Source: an uncultured Oscillibacter sp. | GTDB lineage: Bacteria > Bacillota_A > Clostridia > Oscillospirales > Oscillospiraceae | NCBI GenBank assembly: GCA_951800675.1 | Contig: CATOKC010000004.1 | Location: 1 to 57,501 of the forward strand | Length of the DNA stretch: 57,501 nt | Reading direction: 5' to 3' | Shown here: in pieces, positions 9,033 through 18,143 of the stretch | How the letters are laid out: each line of letters begins with the position of its first letter | Numbering within the stretch: position 1 is the stretch's first letter | Notes under the pieces: model-generated | What the model saw: the letters and a program-made list of their open reading frames with translations, nothing else | Databases searched by the model: none | Told to the model about the DNA's origin: nothing | Translations under genes and position numbers: made by a program

Positions 9033-9977
9033 CTAGGATACCCCCTCCGCGGAGAGAATTTCCGTCGAAATCTGTAGGGCCCGGGCAAAATCCCGGTCTT
9101 TTTCCCAAAAGACCCAGTGGATGGCCGGATTCCGCCGCAGCCAGGTCAGCTGCCGCTTGGCGTACTGCCGGGAGCGGAGCTTCACCTCCGCCAGGGCCTC
9201 CGCCTCCGTGGCCGTCCCCTCCAGGACGCTTTGGAATTCCTTGTATCCGATGGCCTGGAGGGCCGTGGCGTTTCGGGGCAGACCCAGGCTCAAAAGGGCC
9301 CGGACCTCCTCCACCAGCCCCGCCTCCGCCATGCGGTCTACCCGCCGGTCAATCAGGGCCTTCATATCTGCCCGGTCGGCGAACTGGAGGCCGATCCACA
9401 CCGCGTCGTACCGGGGGGGCAGGGCCTTTGTCTCCTCATTGTGGGCGGTGATGGTTTTCCCGGTCTCCCGGTAAACCTCCAGGGCCCGCAAAATCCGCTT
9501 CACGTCCGATGGGTGGAGCCGCTCCGCCGACGCCGGGTCCACCTGCCGCAGCTCTTCCAGCAGCGGTCCGATGCCCTCCGCCGCAAGACGCGCCTCCAGC
9601 TCTTGCCGCACGGCTCCCCCGGCGCAGCCCGCCGCGAAGCCGTGGCCCTTCACCACCGCGTCGATCCAAAGACCGGTGCCCCCCACTAGAATAGGCAGCT
9701 TCCCCCGTGTCAGGATGCCGTCGACGATGGGAACGGCCTCCTGGGCGTACCGGGCGGCGGACCACTGCTCCGCCGGGTCGCTTACCGCGACCATGTGGTG
9801 GGGCACGCCGTCCATCTCTTCTTCCGTGGGGGCGGCGGTGCCGATGGTGAGCCCCCGGTAAATCTGCATGGAGTCGGCGGAGACCACCTCGCCGCCAAAT
9901 TTCTTGGCCAGCAGGACGCCCAGGGTGGTCTTGCCGCAGGCGGTGGGGCCCACGACGCAGACGATCTTCGGGGCCAT
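9033..9977 (-). CDS. miaA: tRNA dimethylallyltransferase MiaA
   Basis: 314 residues, start at 9977. Transfers a dimethylallyl group to A37 of tRNAs reading UNN codons. P-loop GPTACGKTT near residue 9; SADSMQIYRGL and VGGTGLWIDAVV are family signatures; DVKRILRALEVY is also typical. MiaB, the next enzyme in the pathway, is encoded at 18551-19963. The start is one base after the preceding gene, suggesting coupling. Confidence 0.95.
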   Translation of the reverse strand: MAPKIVCVVGPTACGKTTLGVLLAKKFGGEVVSADSMQIYRGLTIGTAAPTEEEMDGVPHHMVAVSDPAEQWSAARYAQEAVPIVDGILTRGKLPILVGGTGLWIDAVVKGHGFAAGCAGGAVRQELEARLAAEGIGPLLEELRQVDPASAERLHPSDVKRILRALEVYRETGKTITAHNEETKALPPRYDAVWIGLQFADRADMKALIDRRVDRMAEAGLVEEVRALLSLGLPRNATALQAIGYKEFQSVLEGTATEAEALAEVKLRSRQYAKRQLTWLRRNPAIHWVFWEKDRDFARALQISTEILSAEGVS

Positions 9978-9978
9978 T

Positions 9979-10569
9979 TCAGAAGCTCCGGCCCAGGGTC
10001 CGGGCCTGTTCACAGGCGGCCTCCAAAAGCTCCGGGGCCTTGGCGGGGTCCACGTCCAGCCCTCCGGCAAAAACATAGTCGAACCGGGGGATACCGAACA
10101 TCCTGGAAAGCTGCTTCCAGTACAAAACCCCCAGGCTCTCGGGCCGCTCGAAGTCCCCGCCGGTGGTGAGATAAGCCAGCCGGTCCGCCCGGCAATCCCC
10201 GTGGCAGCCGTCGGCTTCGTAGTGATAGCAAAGGCCGTTGGCGGAAATGTACTCGATGTAGGTCCGCATCACCGCCGGGAAGCTCATGTCCCAGAAGGGG
10301 GCGGCGGCGACGATTTTGTCCGCCGCCTGGAACTGCCGGGCCAGGTCGAACACCGGCGCGCCAAAAGCCCCCACGGAGGCCAGTTCATCCCGCTGGTTCA
10401 GGGCGGCGGGAAGGAAGGGCTTTAAATCCAGCGCTTCCAGGGTCACGGTTTCCACCTCCGCCCCAGGGTGGGACTCTTGAAAGGCGGAGAGAAAAGCCTC
10501 CGCCAGGGCGCGGGTCCGGGACGCCGGTCCCCGCTGGCTGACGCAGCCGTCAATGAATAAAAGTTTCAT
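9979..10569 (-). CDS. Flavodoxin-fold NAD(P)H-dependent oxidoreductase (AzoR-like)
   Basis: 196 residues. N-terminal strand MKLLFIDGCVS and SRTRALAEAFL phosphate loop bind FMN; AAPFWDMSFPAVMRTYIEYI is the AzoR/NQO-type signature; LTTGGDF follows. Likely an FMN-dependent NADH-quinone or azo reductase. Substrate not known. Located between mutL and miaA. Confidence 0.8.
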   Translation of the reverse strand: MKLLFIDGCVSQRGPASRTRALAEAFLSAFQESHPGAEVETVTLEALDLKPFLPAALNQRDELASVGAFGAPVFDLARQFQAADKIVAAAPFWDMSFPAVMRTYIEYISANGLCYHYEADGCHGDCRADRLAYLTTGGDFERPESLGVLYWKQLSRMFGIPRFDYVFAGGLDVDPAKAPELLEAACEQARTLGRSF

Positions 10570-10630
10570 GTCATTCCTCGTCTGATATCGTTGTAAGAAT
10601 GGGCTTGCCCTCCGGGTCCAGGAGGGGCGG

Positions 10631-10654
10631 CTCCAGTGACCGGCGTCACTGGAG
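10631..10654. repeat. Perfect 10-bp palindrome between mutL and the reductase gene
   Basis: CTCCAGTGAC and GTCACTGGAG around CGGC. The 128-base gap 10570-10697 also has a looser GTAGCC/GGCTAC pair at its left end. No U-run follows, so it is not an obvious terminator. Confidence 0.5.
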
Positions 10655-10697
10655 GTGGGGGATTCTCAAGGTGTAGCCTGCCCCCTCTTGAAGCGGG

Positions 10698-12689
10698 CTA
10701 CGCCCGTTTAAAGAGCTTTTCCAGCTCGTGCTTTGTAATTTTCACCGCCACAGGCCGCCCGTGGGGGCAGTAGCGGACCTCGCCGCTTTGAACCTTGGAA
10801 ACCAGGGCCCGAAGCTCCTCCGGATCGCTTTTCCAGCCGCCCTTGATGGCGGCCTTGCAGGCCATGGTGTGAAGGAGGCCCTCCCGCCGCTCCGCCAGAG
10901 AGCGCCCGGAGCGGAGCTTCCCGGCGATTTCCTCCAGAGTGGCGGTCACGTCCTCCGCATCTAAGTCCGCCGGAAGCTCCCGCACCAATACGGCTCCGCC
11001 GCCGAAGTCCTCGCAGGAAAAGCCCCGCTCCTCCAAAAGGGGCAGGTGCTCCAGCAGCAGCGCCCCGTCCTCCTTTCCCAGCTCCACGGCGGCGGGGGTC
11101 AGCAGGGCCTGGCGCATGGGGGGCTCCAGGGCGGCTTTCAGGCGGTCGAAGTTCACCCGCTCGTGGGCGGCGTGCTTGTCCACCAGCCAGACCTCCCCCG
11201 CCTCGCTCTCGCAGACGATGTAGGTCCGCAGCAGCTCCCCGGCAATCCGCCAGGGGGTCTCGCCGGGGGGCTCCAGGGTCTCCTGCCCCGGCAGCTCCGC
11301 CGGGGGAATGGCGGGGACAAAGGGCCGGGGTTCCGGCGAAACCGGCTCCCTTGGAAGGGTGGGCTTTGCCAAAGCTTTCGGCTCCGCCGGGGGGGTGGGA
11401 GGCGTCTCCATTCGCTCCGCCTTCGGTCCGAGGACCGAGGACGGCGCATCCTGCCGCGGGGGCGGGAAGGCCCCGCTCCGCCCCAGGGCCGGGCGGGTGG
11501 AAAGGGGCGGCGCGCTGTCCGACAACCGGGGGCCGGTCCGCTCCGTGTCCCAGGCGGGAAGGGGCGCGGCAGACTTAGGGGCCGGGGCGGCGGGCTTCGC
11601 CCCCTGTTCCCGGTAGGCTTTCGCGTCCATGGACTGGAAGAAGTCCCCCCGGGGGTTCACGGTTTTCTCCGGGTCCGCCGGAGCGGCGGGGACCGGCCCT
11701 CCCTGCTCCGCCAGGGCATCCAGCACAGTGTGGTAGACCGCGTTGAAAACGGCCTGCTCCTGAGCGAACTTCACCGCCGTCTTAGCGGGGTGGACGTTCA
11801 CGTCCACCGCCGTCACCGGCAGGGTCACCGCCAGCACGCAGCCGGGGAAGCGGCCCTTCATGATTTGGTTCCGGTAGCCCTCTTCCAAAGCGGCGGTCAA
11901 AAGCTGGGACTTGATGAACCGCCCGTTGACGAAAAAGACCTGCATCCCCCGGGAGCCCCGGCCTTGAAGGGGCCGGGTGATGAAGCCCGACACCGCCACG
12001 CCGTCTCCGCCCCCCTTCACGGGGAGGAGGCTCCGGGCGAAGTCCCGGCCCAGGGCGGCGTAAATGGCGGAGTCCAGCCGCCCGTCTCCGGGGGTGTGGA
12101 GGGCCTCCGCGCCGTCCTTGATGAATTTAAAGGACACGTCCGGGTGGGACAGGGCCAGGTGCTGCATCAGGCCGCCGGCCGCCGCCGTCTCGGCGCTGTC
12201 CTTTTTCATGAATTTCAGCCTTGCGGGGGTGTTGTAGAAGAGGTCCCGGACCAGGATGGTGGTGCCCTCCGGGGCTCCGGCCTCCTCCACCGCGCCGGGG
12301 ACGCCCCCCTCCAGGCGCAGCGCCGCGCCGGTGGGGTCCTCCCGCCGCCGGGTTTGAATCTCCACCCGGCTGACGGCGGAGATGGCCGCCAGGGCCTCCC
12401 CCCGGAAGCCCAGGGTGCCGATTTTTCCCAGGTCCTCGGGGCCCCGCAGCTTGGACGTGGCGTGGCGCAAAAAGGCGGTGGGCAGCTCCGATGGGGCGAT
12501 GCCGCAGCCGTTGTCCGTCACCCGGATGAGGCCCATGCCGCCCCGGCGAAGCTCCACCACCACGGCGGAGCTATGGGCGTCCAGGGCGTTTTCCACCAGC
12601 TCCTTCACCACGCTGGCGGGGCGCTCCACCACCTCCCCGGCGGCGATGAGGTCCGCCACGTGAGGGGGCAGCTGCTGAATGTTGGGCAT
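10698..12689 (-). CDS. mutL: DNA mismatch repair protein MutL
   Basis: 663 residues, start at 12689 behind AAAGGAGG. N-terminal GHKL ATPase domain with NALDAH, DNGCGI and TLGFRGEALAAIS; Pro-rich linker (~residues 340-470); C-terminal dimerisation/endonuclease domain. The endonuclease motif reads DKHAAHERVNFD, so compared with the canonical DQHA(X)2E(X)4E it has K for Q and D for the last E; the C-terminal CPHGRPV motif is present. Probably an active nicking MutL. mutS lies upstream in the same direction, separated by two membrane-protein genes. Confidence 0.95.
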   Translation of the reverse strand: MPNIQQLPPHVADLIAAGEVVERPASVVKELVENALDAHSSAVVVELRRGGMGLIRVTDNGCGIAPSELPTAFLRHATSKLRGPEDLGKIGTLGFRGEALAAISAVSRVEIQTRRREDPTGAALRLEGGVPGAVEEAGAPEGTTILVRDLFYNTPARLKFMKKDSAETAAAGGLMQHLALSHPDVSFKFIKDGAEALHTPGDGRLDSAIYAALGRDFARSLLPVKGGGDGVAVSGFITRPLQGRGSRGMQVFFVNGRFIKSQLLTAALEEGYRNQIMKGRFPGCVLAVTLPVTAVDVNVHPAKTAVKFAQEQAVFNAVYHTVLDALAEQGGPVPAAPADPEKTVNPRGDFFQSMDAKAYREQGAKPAAPAPKSAAPLPAWDTERTGPRLSDSAPPLSTRPALGRSGAFPPPRQDAPSSVLGPKAERMETPPTPPAEPKALAKPTLPREPVSPEPRPFVPAIPPAELPGQETLEPPGETPWRIAGELLRTYIVCESEAGEVWLVDKHAAHERVNFDRLKAALEPPMRQALLTPAAVELGKEDGALLLEHLPLLEERGFSCEDFGGGAVLVRELPADLDAEDVTATLEEIAGKLRSGRSLAERREGLLHTMACKAAIKGGWKSDPEELRALVSKVQSGEVRYCPHGRPVAVKITKHELEKLFKRA

Positions 12690-12714
12690 GGGGCTTCCTC
12701 CTTTCCGGGGGCGC

Positions 12715-13626
12715 TTAAAGAAGCAGCGCCGCGATGATGGGAATGGTGACGATGGAGGCCAGGGTGGAGACAAAGGTAATCTGGGCCATGCACTCCGCGT
12801 CCCCGCCGTACTCCATGCAAAGAAGGGACCCGTTTACCGCCACCGGCATGGCCATCTGGGTGACGGCGATGCCCAAAATTAAGCTCTCGGTCCCCAAAAG
12901 CCCCAGGACGGGGCACAGCGCCGCCGGCATCACCAGAAGGCGGACCGCCGTGAGAAGCCAAAGCCGGGGAGAGGCCAGCATCCGCCCCAAAGGCAGCCCT
13001 GCCAGCAAAGAGCCCACAAACATCAAAGACAGCGGCACGGTGACGCTTCCCACGAATTCCAGCGCCTCCCCCGCTACCGCCGGCGGCCGCAGCCCCGCCA
13101 GGGCCAGGACCAACGCCAGGGCGGCGGCCAGGATGCAGGGGGAGAGCATGTGGCGGAGACGGAACCGCTTTGCCCCTGTGAGCATCAGCGGCCCCAGGGT
13201 GAAGGACAGGAGGTTGAAGGGCAGGACCAAAATGACGGCGTAAAACAACGCGCCGGGGCCGAAGAGCGCCACCGCCACGGGATAGCCGATGAAGCCCACG
13301 TTGGGAAAGGCCAGGGTATAGCGCCACACGCCCTTTTGGCCCGGCGTGCCCCCCAGAAGGGGCGGCACGGCCAGGGCAAAGGCAAACTCCAGCCCGTAAA
13401 ACACCAGGGCGGTTTTCAGCACATCCAGCACCACCGCCGGTTCCGGCAGGGCCTCCCCGCTTCCCACGGCCCCCAGAATCATGGCGGGCATGGTGATGTT
13501 CAGCAGCAGCTTGGAAATCTTCCGGTCCACCTGCCCGCCCAGGATGCCCAGGCGGTTGGCGGCAAAGCCGCAGAGAATGGCGAAGAGCAGCACCAGCATC
13601 TCCGCCAGGGTATCCCAAAAGCTCAT
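12715..13626 (-). CDS. AEC-family (auxin efflux carrier-like) transporter
   Basis: 303 residues, about ten hydrophobic segments in two halves of five; start at 13626 behind GAGAGAAG. Typical elements are LGILGGQVDRKISKLLLNI and NVGFIGYPVAVALFG near the first half. Members of this family export or exchange organic acids such as malate; the substrate here is unknown. It is 25 bases upstream of mutL. Confidence 0.8.
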   Translation of the reverse strand: MSFWDTLAEMLVLLFAILCGFAANRLGILGGQVDRKISKLLLNITMPAMILGAVGSGEALPEPAVVLDVLKTALVFYGLEFAFALAVPPLLGGTPGQKGVWRYTLAFPNVGFIGYPVAVALFGPGALFYAVILVLPFNLLSFTLGPLMLTGAKRFRLRHMLSPCILAAALALVLALAGLRPPAVAGEALEFVGSVTVPLSLMFVGSLLAGLPLGRMLASPRLWLLTAVRLLVMPAALCPVLGLLGTESLILGIAVTQMAMPVAVNGSLLCMEYGGDAECMAQITFVSTLASIVTIPIIAALLL

Positions 13627-13664
13627 GACAAAACTTCTCTCTCGGGGCGGCGCGCCCCGGTTTC

Positions 13665-14375
13665 TCACATGCGCCCCGCCAAAGCCGACAGGGCGTTGAC
13701 CCCCGCGTGGAGGCCGATGGAGGCCCAGAGGGTCCCGGAGTGCTCATAGGCCCAGGCCAGCACCAGGCCGGGAATGAGATACTGGACCATAGCCAGGAAG
13801 TAGGCCGGGTCCCGGTTCGCCAGGGCGAACTGCCACACATGAACCAGGGCGAAAAGGGCGCAGCTGGCGGCATAGGCCAAAAGGCGGCTCTTTTCCTTCA
13901 GCCCGCCGAAGACCAGGCCCCGGAACAGCGTCTCCTCCACAAAGGGGGCCAGAAAGACGACAATCAGCAGCGTCATGTGGGGGGCGCTTCCCGTCCGGGC
14001 GGAGATGACCGCGTCGTTCAAATTCCCGGAGCGGTCCACGAATACGCTCCCCAGCCGGGCCGCCAGCTCACTGAGGCCGTAATAGGCCACAATGCCCACC
14101 CCCGCCGTCTTGAGGGCCCGGGCGGGCTCGTCCAAAAAGCGGCGGGTGGAGGTTCCCAGGAGATGGTGGAAGAGGATGGCCGTCACGGCGAAGAGGCCGT
14201 AGTAATAGACCGCGCCGTACAGCTCCTCGGAAATCCGCCGCCCCAGAAGCTCCCCCGCCAAATGCCGGGCGGGCCCCGCCATAAGCGGGAGGAGGAGCAG
14301 GTAAAACACAAAGAAGATGCCGCCCCCGAACCGCTCCAGGTTCGTCAGCCCCGGGGAGGGTCGTTTCCTCGCCAT
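13665..14375 (-). CDS. CPBP-family intramembrane glutamic endopeptidase
   Basis: 236 residues, multiple membrane segments. The Rce1/CPBP motifs are present: EETLFRGLVFGGL (EExxxR), followed by ALVHVWQF (H). Such proteins cleave within membranes or serve in bacteriocin self-protection; no bacteriocin gene is seen here. It follows mutS by 10 bases. Confidence 0.8.
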   Translation of the reverse strand: MARKRPSPGLTNLERFGGGIFFVFYLLLLPLMAGPARHLAGELLGRRISEELYGAVYYYGLFAVTAILFHHLLGTSTRRFLDEPARALKTAGVGIVAYYGLSELAARLGSVFVDRSGNLNDAVISARTGSAPHMTLLIVVFLAPFVEETLFRGLVFGGLKEKSRLLAYAASCALFALVHVWQFALANRDPAYFLAMVQYLIPGLVLAWAYEHSGTLWASIGLHAGVNALSALAGRM

Positions 14376-14385
14376 AGCCGCCCCC

Positions 14386-16986
14386 TTACGTCAGTTTTTG
14401 TTTCAGCTCATACAAGAGGCTCATGGCCTCGATGGGGGTCAGCGTGTCCGGCTGGCAGCGGCGCAGGGCGTCCAGCACCTCCCCCTCCCCCAGGGAGCCC
14501 AGGGAGACCTGTTCCGCCTCCCGCCGGGGGGCGGGGGGCCTGCCCCCGGTTTCCAGCTCCTCCAGCACCTGCCGGGCCCGTTGGAGCACCTTTTCCGGCA
14601 GACCCGCCAGCTTCGCCACCTCAATGCCGTAGCTCCGGTCCGCCCCGCCGGGGAGGATTTTGCGCAGGAAGATGATCTCCTCCCCCCGGGCCTTCACGGC
14701 GAGATGGAAATTCGCCGCGCCGGGCAGGGAGTTTTCCAGCTCCGTCAGCTCGTGGTAGTGGGTGGCAAAGAGGGTCTTGGCCCCCAGGGTCTTGGGATTC
14801 GCGCAGTGCTCCAGCACCGCCCGGGCGATGCTCATGCCGTCGAAGGTAGAGGTGCCCCGGCCAATCTCGTCCAGAATCAGCAAGGAGCGCTTGGTGGCGC
14901 GGCGGAGGATGTCCGCCACCTCCGTCATCTCCACCATGAAGGTGGACTGCCCGGCGGAGAGGTCGTCGCTGGCCCCTACCCGGGTGAAGATCCGGTCCAC
15001 CACGCCGACGCGGGCGTGGGAGGCGGGGACGAAGCTGCCCATCTGGGCCATGAGCACAATCAGGGCCACCTGGCGCATGTAGGTGGACTTGCCCGCCATG
15101 TTGGGGCCGGTGAGGATGGCCACCCGGTTCTCCTTCTCCCCCAGGAAGGTGTCGTTGGGGACAAAGAGGCTGTCCTTCAGCATCCGCTCCACCACAGGGT
15201 GGCGGCCCTCCCGGATTTCAATCACCCCGGATTCGTCCACGTCCGGGCGGCAGTAGTGGTTCCGCGCCGCCACGGCGGCGAGGGACGCCAGCGCGTCCGC
15301 CTCCGCCACGGCCCCGGCGGTTTTCAGTACCCGGCCGGAGGCGGCGGAAATCTCCTGGCGGAGCTGGGTGAACAGCTCGTACTCCAGGGCCACCACCCGG
15401 TCCGAGGCGGTGAGGATGGAGTTTTCCAGTTCCTTGAGCTCCTGGGTAATGTACCGCTCCGCCCCCGCCAGGGTCTGCTTGCGGATATAGGTCTCGGGCA
15501 CCTCGCCCTTATAGCTGTTGGAGACTTCGATGGTGTAGCCGAAGACCTTGTTGTACTTGATTTTTAAGGTTCGGATGCCGGTGCGCTCCCGCTCCCGGGC
15601 CTCCATCTCGGGGATAACCCCCTTGCCGCTTTTTAAAATGTGCCGCAGGCGGTCCACCTCCGGGTGGAAGCCGTCCCGGATCAAATCCCCCTCCCGGACG
15701 GAGAAGGGGGGCTCGTCGCGGATGGTCTCGGCGATGCGCCGCCCCAGGTCCTCCAGGGCGTCCAGCTCCTCCGAAAGCTGGCGGAGGCGGCGGTCGGAAA
15801 AGGCGGCGAGGCGGCTCTTAATCTCCGGCAGCTTCCCGATGGCGGAGCGGAGGGCGGCCAAATCCCGCCCCCCGGCGGAGCCGTAGACAATGCGGCCGAT
15901 GAGCCGCTCCATGTCCCCCAGGCCCGAGAGGGCGGCGATCAGCTCCTCCCGGGCGATGGTGTCCCCCACCAGAGCCGCCACGGCCCCGTTCCGCCGGGTG
16001 ATGGCGGTGACATTCAAGAGGGGCCGCTCCAGCCAGCTTCGAAGGCACCGGCCCCCCATGGAGGTCTGGGTCCGGTCCAGCACCCAGAGGAGGCTCCCCT
16101 TCTTCTCCTTGCCCCGCATGGTGGCGGTCAGCTCCAGGTTTCGCCGGGCGGTCAGGTCCAGCTCCATAAAGAGGCCCTGCTCGTAATAGTCCAGGTCGTT
16201 GATGTAGGAAAGGTCGGTCTTCTGCGTCTCGTATAAGTAGCTCAGCAAGCCCCCCAGGGCCATGGCGGCGGCGGGCACGGCGGCGGGAAGCCGGTTCCAT
16301 GCCTCCTCGCCGAACTGCCCGCGGATATTCCGCTCCGCCTCCGCCAGCAGGAAGCGCCGCTCCCCGGCGCGCTCCACCCGGCAGCGGAATTTCTCCCGGA
16401 GGGCCGTCACCAGGGCCGTCTCGGCATAGGCCCCGTCGTTTACCACCGCCTCGGCGGGGGAGAAGCGGCCCAGCTCGTTGATAATATGCTCCGTCCGGTC
16501 CTTCCCGGTGAAGGAGGTGAGGTGGGCCCGGCCGGTGGTAATGTCGCAAAAGGCGATTCCGGCGGACCGGGCGTCGGCGTAGACGGCGCAGAGGAAGTTG
16601 CTGGCCTTCTCGTCCAGGCAGCTGGCGTCGGTAACCGTCCCCGGGGTGACCACCCGGATGATGTCCCGCTTCACCAGCCCCTTGGCGGCGGCGGGGTCCT
16701 CCATCTGCTCGCAGATGGCCACCTTATAGCCCTTGGCGATGAGCCGGGCGATGTAGCTCTCGCTGGCGTGATAGGGGATGCCGCACATGGGCACCTGCTC
16801 TTCGGCGGGCTTTAAGTGCTTACCCTTGTCCCGGCTGGTAAGGGTCAGGTCCAGCTCCCGGGAGGCGAGGCGGGCGTCGTCGGCGAACATCTCGTAGAAA
16901 TCGCCCAGGCGGAAGAACAAGATGGAGTCCGGGTTCTGCTCCTTGATCTCCAGGTACTGCTTCATCATGGGGGTCAGCTCTGCCAT
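14386..16986 (-). CDS. mutS: DNA mismatch repair protein MutS
   Basis: 866 residues, full length. Mismatch-recognition Phe-x-Glu is in RLGDFYEMF near residue 28-32; clamp and lever domains follow; the ATPase Walker A GPNMAGKSTYM is near residue 623, Walker B LLILDEIGRGTSTFDG, and the late FATHYHELTELE motif. The C-terminus includes the short helix-turn-helix dimerisation region (PIEAMSLLYELK). Confidence 0.96.
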   Translation of the reverse strand: MAELTPMMKQYLEIKEQNPDSILFFRLGDFYEMFADDARLASRELDLTLTSRDKGKHLKPAEEQVPMCGIPYHASESYIARLIAKGYKVAICEQMEDPAAAKGLVKRDIIRVVTPGTVTDASCLDEKASNFLCAVYADARSAGIAFCDITTGRAHLTSFTGKDRTEHIINELGRFSPAEAVVNDGAYAETALVTALREKFRCRVERAGERRFLLAEAERNIRGQFGEEAWNRLPAAVPAAAMALGGLLSYLYETQKTDLSYINDLDYYEQGLFMELDLTARRNLELTATMRGKEKKGSLLWVLDRTQTSMGGRCLRSWLERPLLNVTAITRRNGAVAALVGDTIAREELIAALSGLGDMERLIGRIVYGSAGGRDLAALRSAIGKLPEIKSRLAAFSDRRLRQLSEELDALEDLGRRIAETIRDEPPFSVREGDLIRDGFHPEVDRLRHILKSGKGVIPEMEARERERTGIRTLKIKYNKVFGYTIEVSNSYKGEVPETYIRKQTLAGAERYITQELKELENSILTASDRVVALEYELFTQLRQEISAASGRVLKTAGAVAEADALASLAAVAARNHYCRPDVDESGVIEIREGRHPVVERMLKDSLFVPNDTFLGEKENRVAILTGPNMAGKSTYMRQVALIVLMAQMGSFVPASHARVGVVDRIFTRVGASDDLSAGQSTFMVEMTEVADILRRATKRSLLILDEIGRGTSTFDGMSIARAVLEHCANPKTLGAKTLFATHYHELTELENSLPGAANFHLAVKARGEEIIFLRKILPGGADRSYGIEVAKLAGLPEKVLQRARQVLEELETGGRPPAPRREAEQVSLGSLGEGEVLDALRRCQPDTLTPIEAMSLLYELKQKLT

Positions 16987-17026
16987 GAAATCCCTCTCTT
17001 TTCTCTATATACGCTCAAGCCCGTCC

Positions 17027-17851
17027 TCACAGCTCCGCCGACGCGCCGCAGTCCATGGGCCGCAGGCGGTCCCCCAGGGTCTCTTGAAGCTTCGTATAGG
17101 CCCAGTCGCCGGTGCAGTGCCCGGTGTAGTAAATCGTACTTCCCCGGCGCAGCTCCTCCGCCGTGGCGCGAAGCAGCGCCTCCGCCTCCGGCGCGCCGGG
17201 CTTCAGCTCAAAGAGGTGGAAGCCGCCAAACACCGCGTCGGGCCTCCGCCCCAGCCGCCGCTCCGCCTCCCGGAGGGTATTCACGATGCCCAGATGCCCG
17301 CACCCGGCCAAAAGCGCCGCCTTTCCGCGCTCCTCCACCAGCAGGTGCTGCTCGTGGGCGAAGCCGTCGGGGCGAAAGCCCGCCCCGGTTCGCTCCTGGA
17401 GCTTGGGGGCCGCGGCCCGGAGGGACTTGTCGTCCTCCACGTCCGAGAACAGCGTCAGCCCGTCCCCCAGGTCCTCCCGGTCCCCGGTGAAGGAGAACCG
17501 CTCCGCGAGAGCTCCCGTCTCCGGCAGGCCGATGTAGTTGGGCTCCTGCCCCGGGAGGACGGCGTAATAGGCCCCCAGGGCCTCTTGGCGGAGGTAAATG
17601 CTCGCTTTGGCGTTGACGGCGCAAAAGGCCGCCAGGCCGCCGCCATGGTCGGAGTGGCCGTGGGAGAGCACGGCGGTATCCACGGCGGCAAGGTCGATTC
17701 CAAGGGTCCGGGCGTTATCCAGGAAGGAGGCGTCGGGCCCCATGTCGAAGAGGACCTTGCGCCCCGCCGCCTCCACATAGAGGGAGAGCCCCCGGGCGGC
17801 GGTAAGCTCGGGGCGGTGGGACGTGTTTTCCAGCAGAGTGACGATTTTCAT
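17027..17851 (-). CDS. MBL-fold metallo-hydrolase
   Basis: 274 residues, start at 17851 behind GGGAGG. Metallo-beta-lactamase motif SHGHSDHGGG near residue 64, GCGHLGIVNT and a late TGHCTG histidine. It resembles archaeal/clostridial enzymes annotated as 7,8-dihydropterin-6-methyl-4-(ribofuranosyl)aminobenzene-5'-phosphate synthase, a name that should not be trusted here. It is the first conventional gene downstream of the small hydrophobic peptide at 17932. Confidence 0.75.
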   Translation of the reverse strand: MKIVTLLENTSHRPELTAARGLSLYVEAAGRKVLFDMGPDASFLDNARTLGIDLAAVDTAVLSHGHSDHGGGLAAFCAVNAKASIYLRQEALGAYYAVLPGQEPNYIGLPETGALAERFSFTGDREDLGDGLTLFSDVEDDKSLRAAAPKLQERTGAGFRPDGFAHEQHLLVEERGKAALLAGCGHLGIVNTLREAERRLGRRPDAVFGGFHLFELKPGAPEAEALLRATAEELRRGSTIYYTGHCTGDWAYTKLQETLGDRLRPMDCGASAEL

Positions 17852-17885
17852 GGGGAACCTCCCGGTTTTGGATTCAAGCCGCCCC

Positions 17886-17914
17886 TTGACAGCGGGGGCG
17901 GTGTTGGATATACT
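17886..17914 (+). promoter_or_regulatory. Consensus promoter of the candidate antisense RNA
   Basis: TTGACA at 17886-17891 and TATACT at 17909-17914 with a 17-base spacer, pointing right. Transcription would start near 17921 and cross the small ORF on the opposite strand. It lies inside a GCCGCCCC/GGGGGCGG inverted repeat. Confidence 0.75.
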
Positions 17915-17931
17915 TAGGAGTAAGCGGGCGG

Positions 17932-18009
17932 TTATTTCTTTAGGTTGAACCCTAACTGGATAGCCGCAAGCGCAAGCGTAAGTAACGCGATGGTTTCCGG
18001 CACGCTCAT
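17932..18009 (-). CDS. 25-residue single-span hydrophobic peptide, candidate type I toxin (holin-like)
   Basis: The peptide starts MSVPETIALLTLALA and ends FNLKK, i.e. a polar N-terminus, one membrane span (about residues 6-22) and a lysine pair at the C-terminus. This layout is that of the small 'putative holin-like toxins' of Firmicutes (TxpA/BsrG-type). The ORF is too short for normal gene callers. Ribosome binding site GAGGCGAGG lies upstream. Codons such as TTA and CTT are used more than in the GC-rich neighbours. It is exactly overlapped by the convergent RNA above. Alternative: a leader peptide of the MBL gene. Confidence 0.55.
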   Translation of the reverse strand: MSVPETIALLTLALAAIQLGFNLKK

Positions 18010-18065
18010 GGGCCTCGCCTCTTTCCACTTGAAAGAGGATTGACCCCGCCGCTCTTCCCATTTTC

Positions 18066-18074
18066 ATTGTACCA
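18066..18074 (-). promoter_or_regulatory. Extended -10 promoter of the small peptide gene
   Basis: On the minus strand TGGTACAAT, an extended -10 (TGn plus TACAAT), gives a start near 18059 and a leader of about 50 nt. No good -35 at the standard distance. Confidence 0.5.
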
Positions 18075-18098
18075 CGTTTGTCAATAAGTTCCGGAAAG

Positions 18099-18124
18099 CC
18101 CCGCGCCGGCGCGCGGGGTTTTTT
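18099..18124 (+). terminator. Terminator of the candidate antisense RNA
   Basis: CCCCGCGC and GCGCGGGG pair perfectly around CGGC, then TTTTTT. Confidence 0.85.
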
Positions 18125-18143
18125 ATGTCTCCGGCTTCGGCCG

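Larger units (their letters stand above)
17921..18124 (+). ncRNA. Candidate cis-antisense RNA (type I antitoxin)
   Basis: About 200 nt from the predicted start after the TTGACA/TATACT promoter to a perfect 8-bp GC hairpin with six T residues at 18099-18124. It covers the complete small ORF and its leader on the other strand. The plus strand itself encodes nothing convincing (one 17-codon frame without a ribosome binding site). Antisense function is inferred from architecture only. Confidence 0.6.

Noticed and set aside
17886..17914. Promoter reading right as a promoter for the gene at 18261
   Set aside because: A strong terminator at 18099-18124 and a separate promoter at 18190 lie in between.
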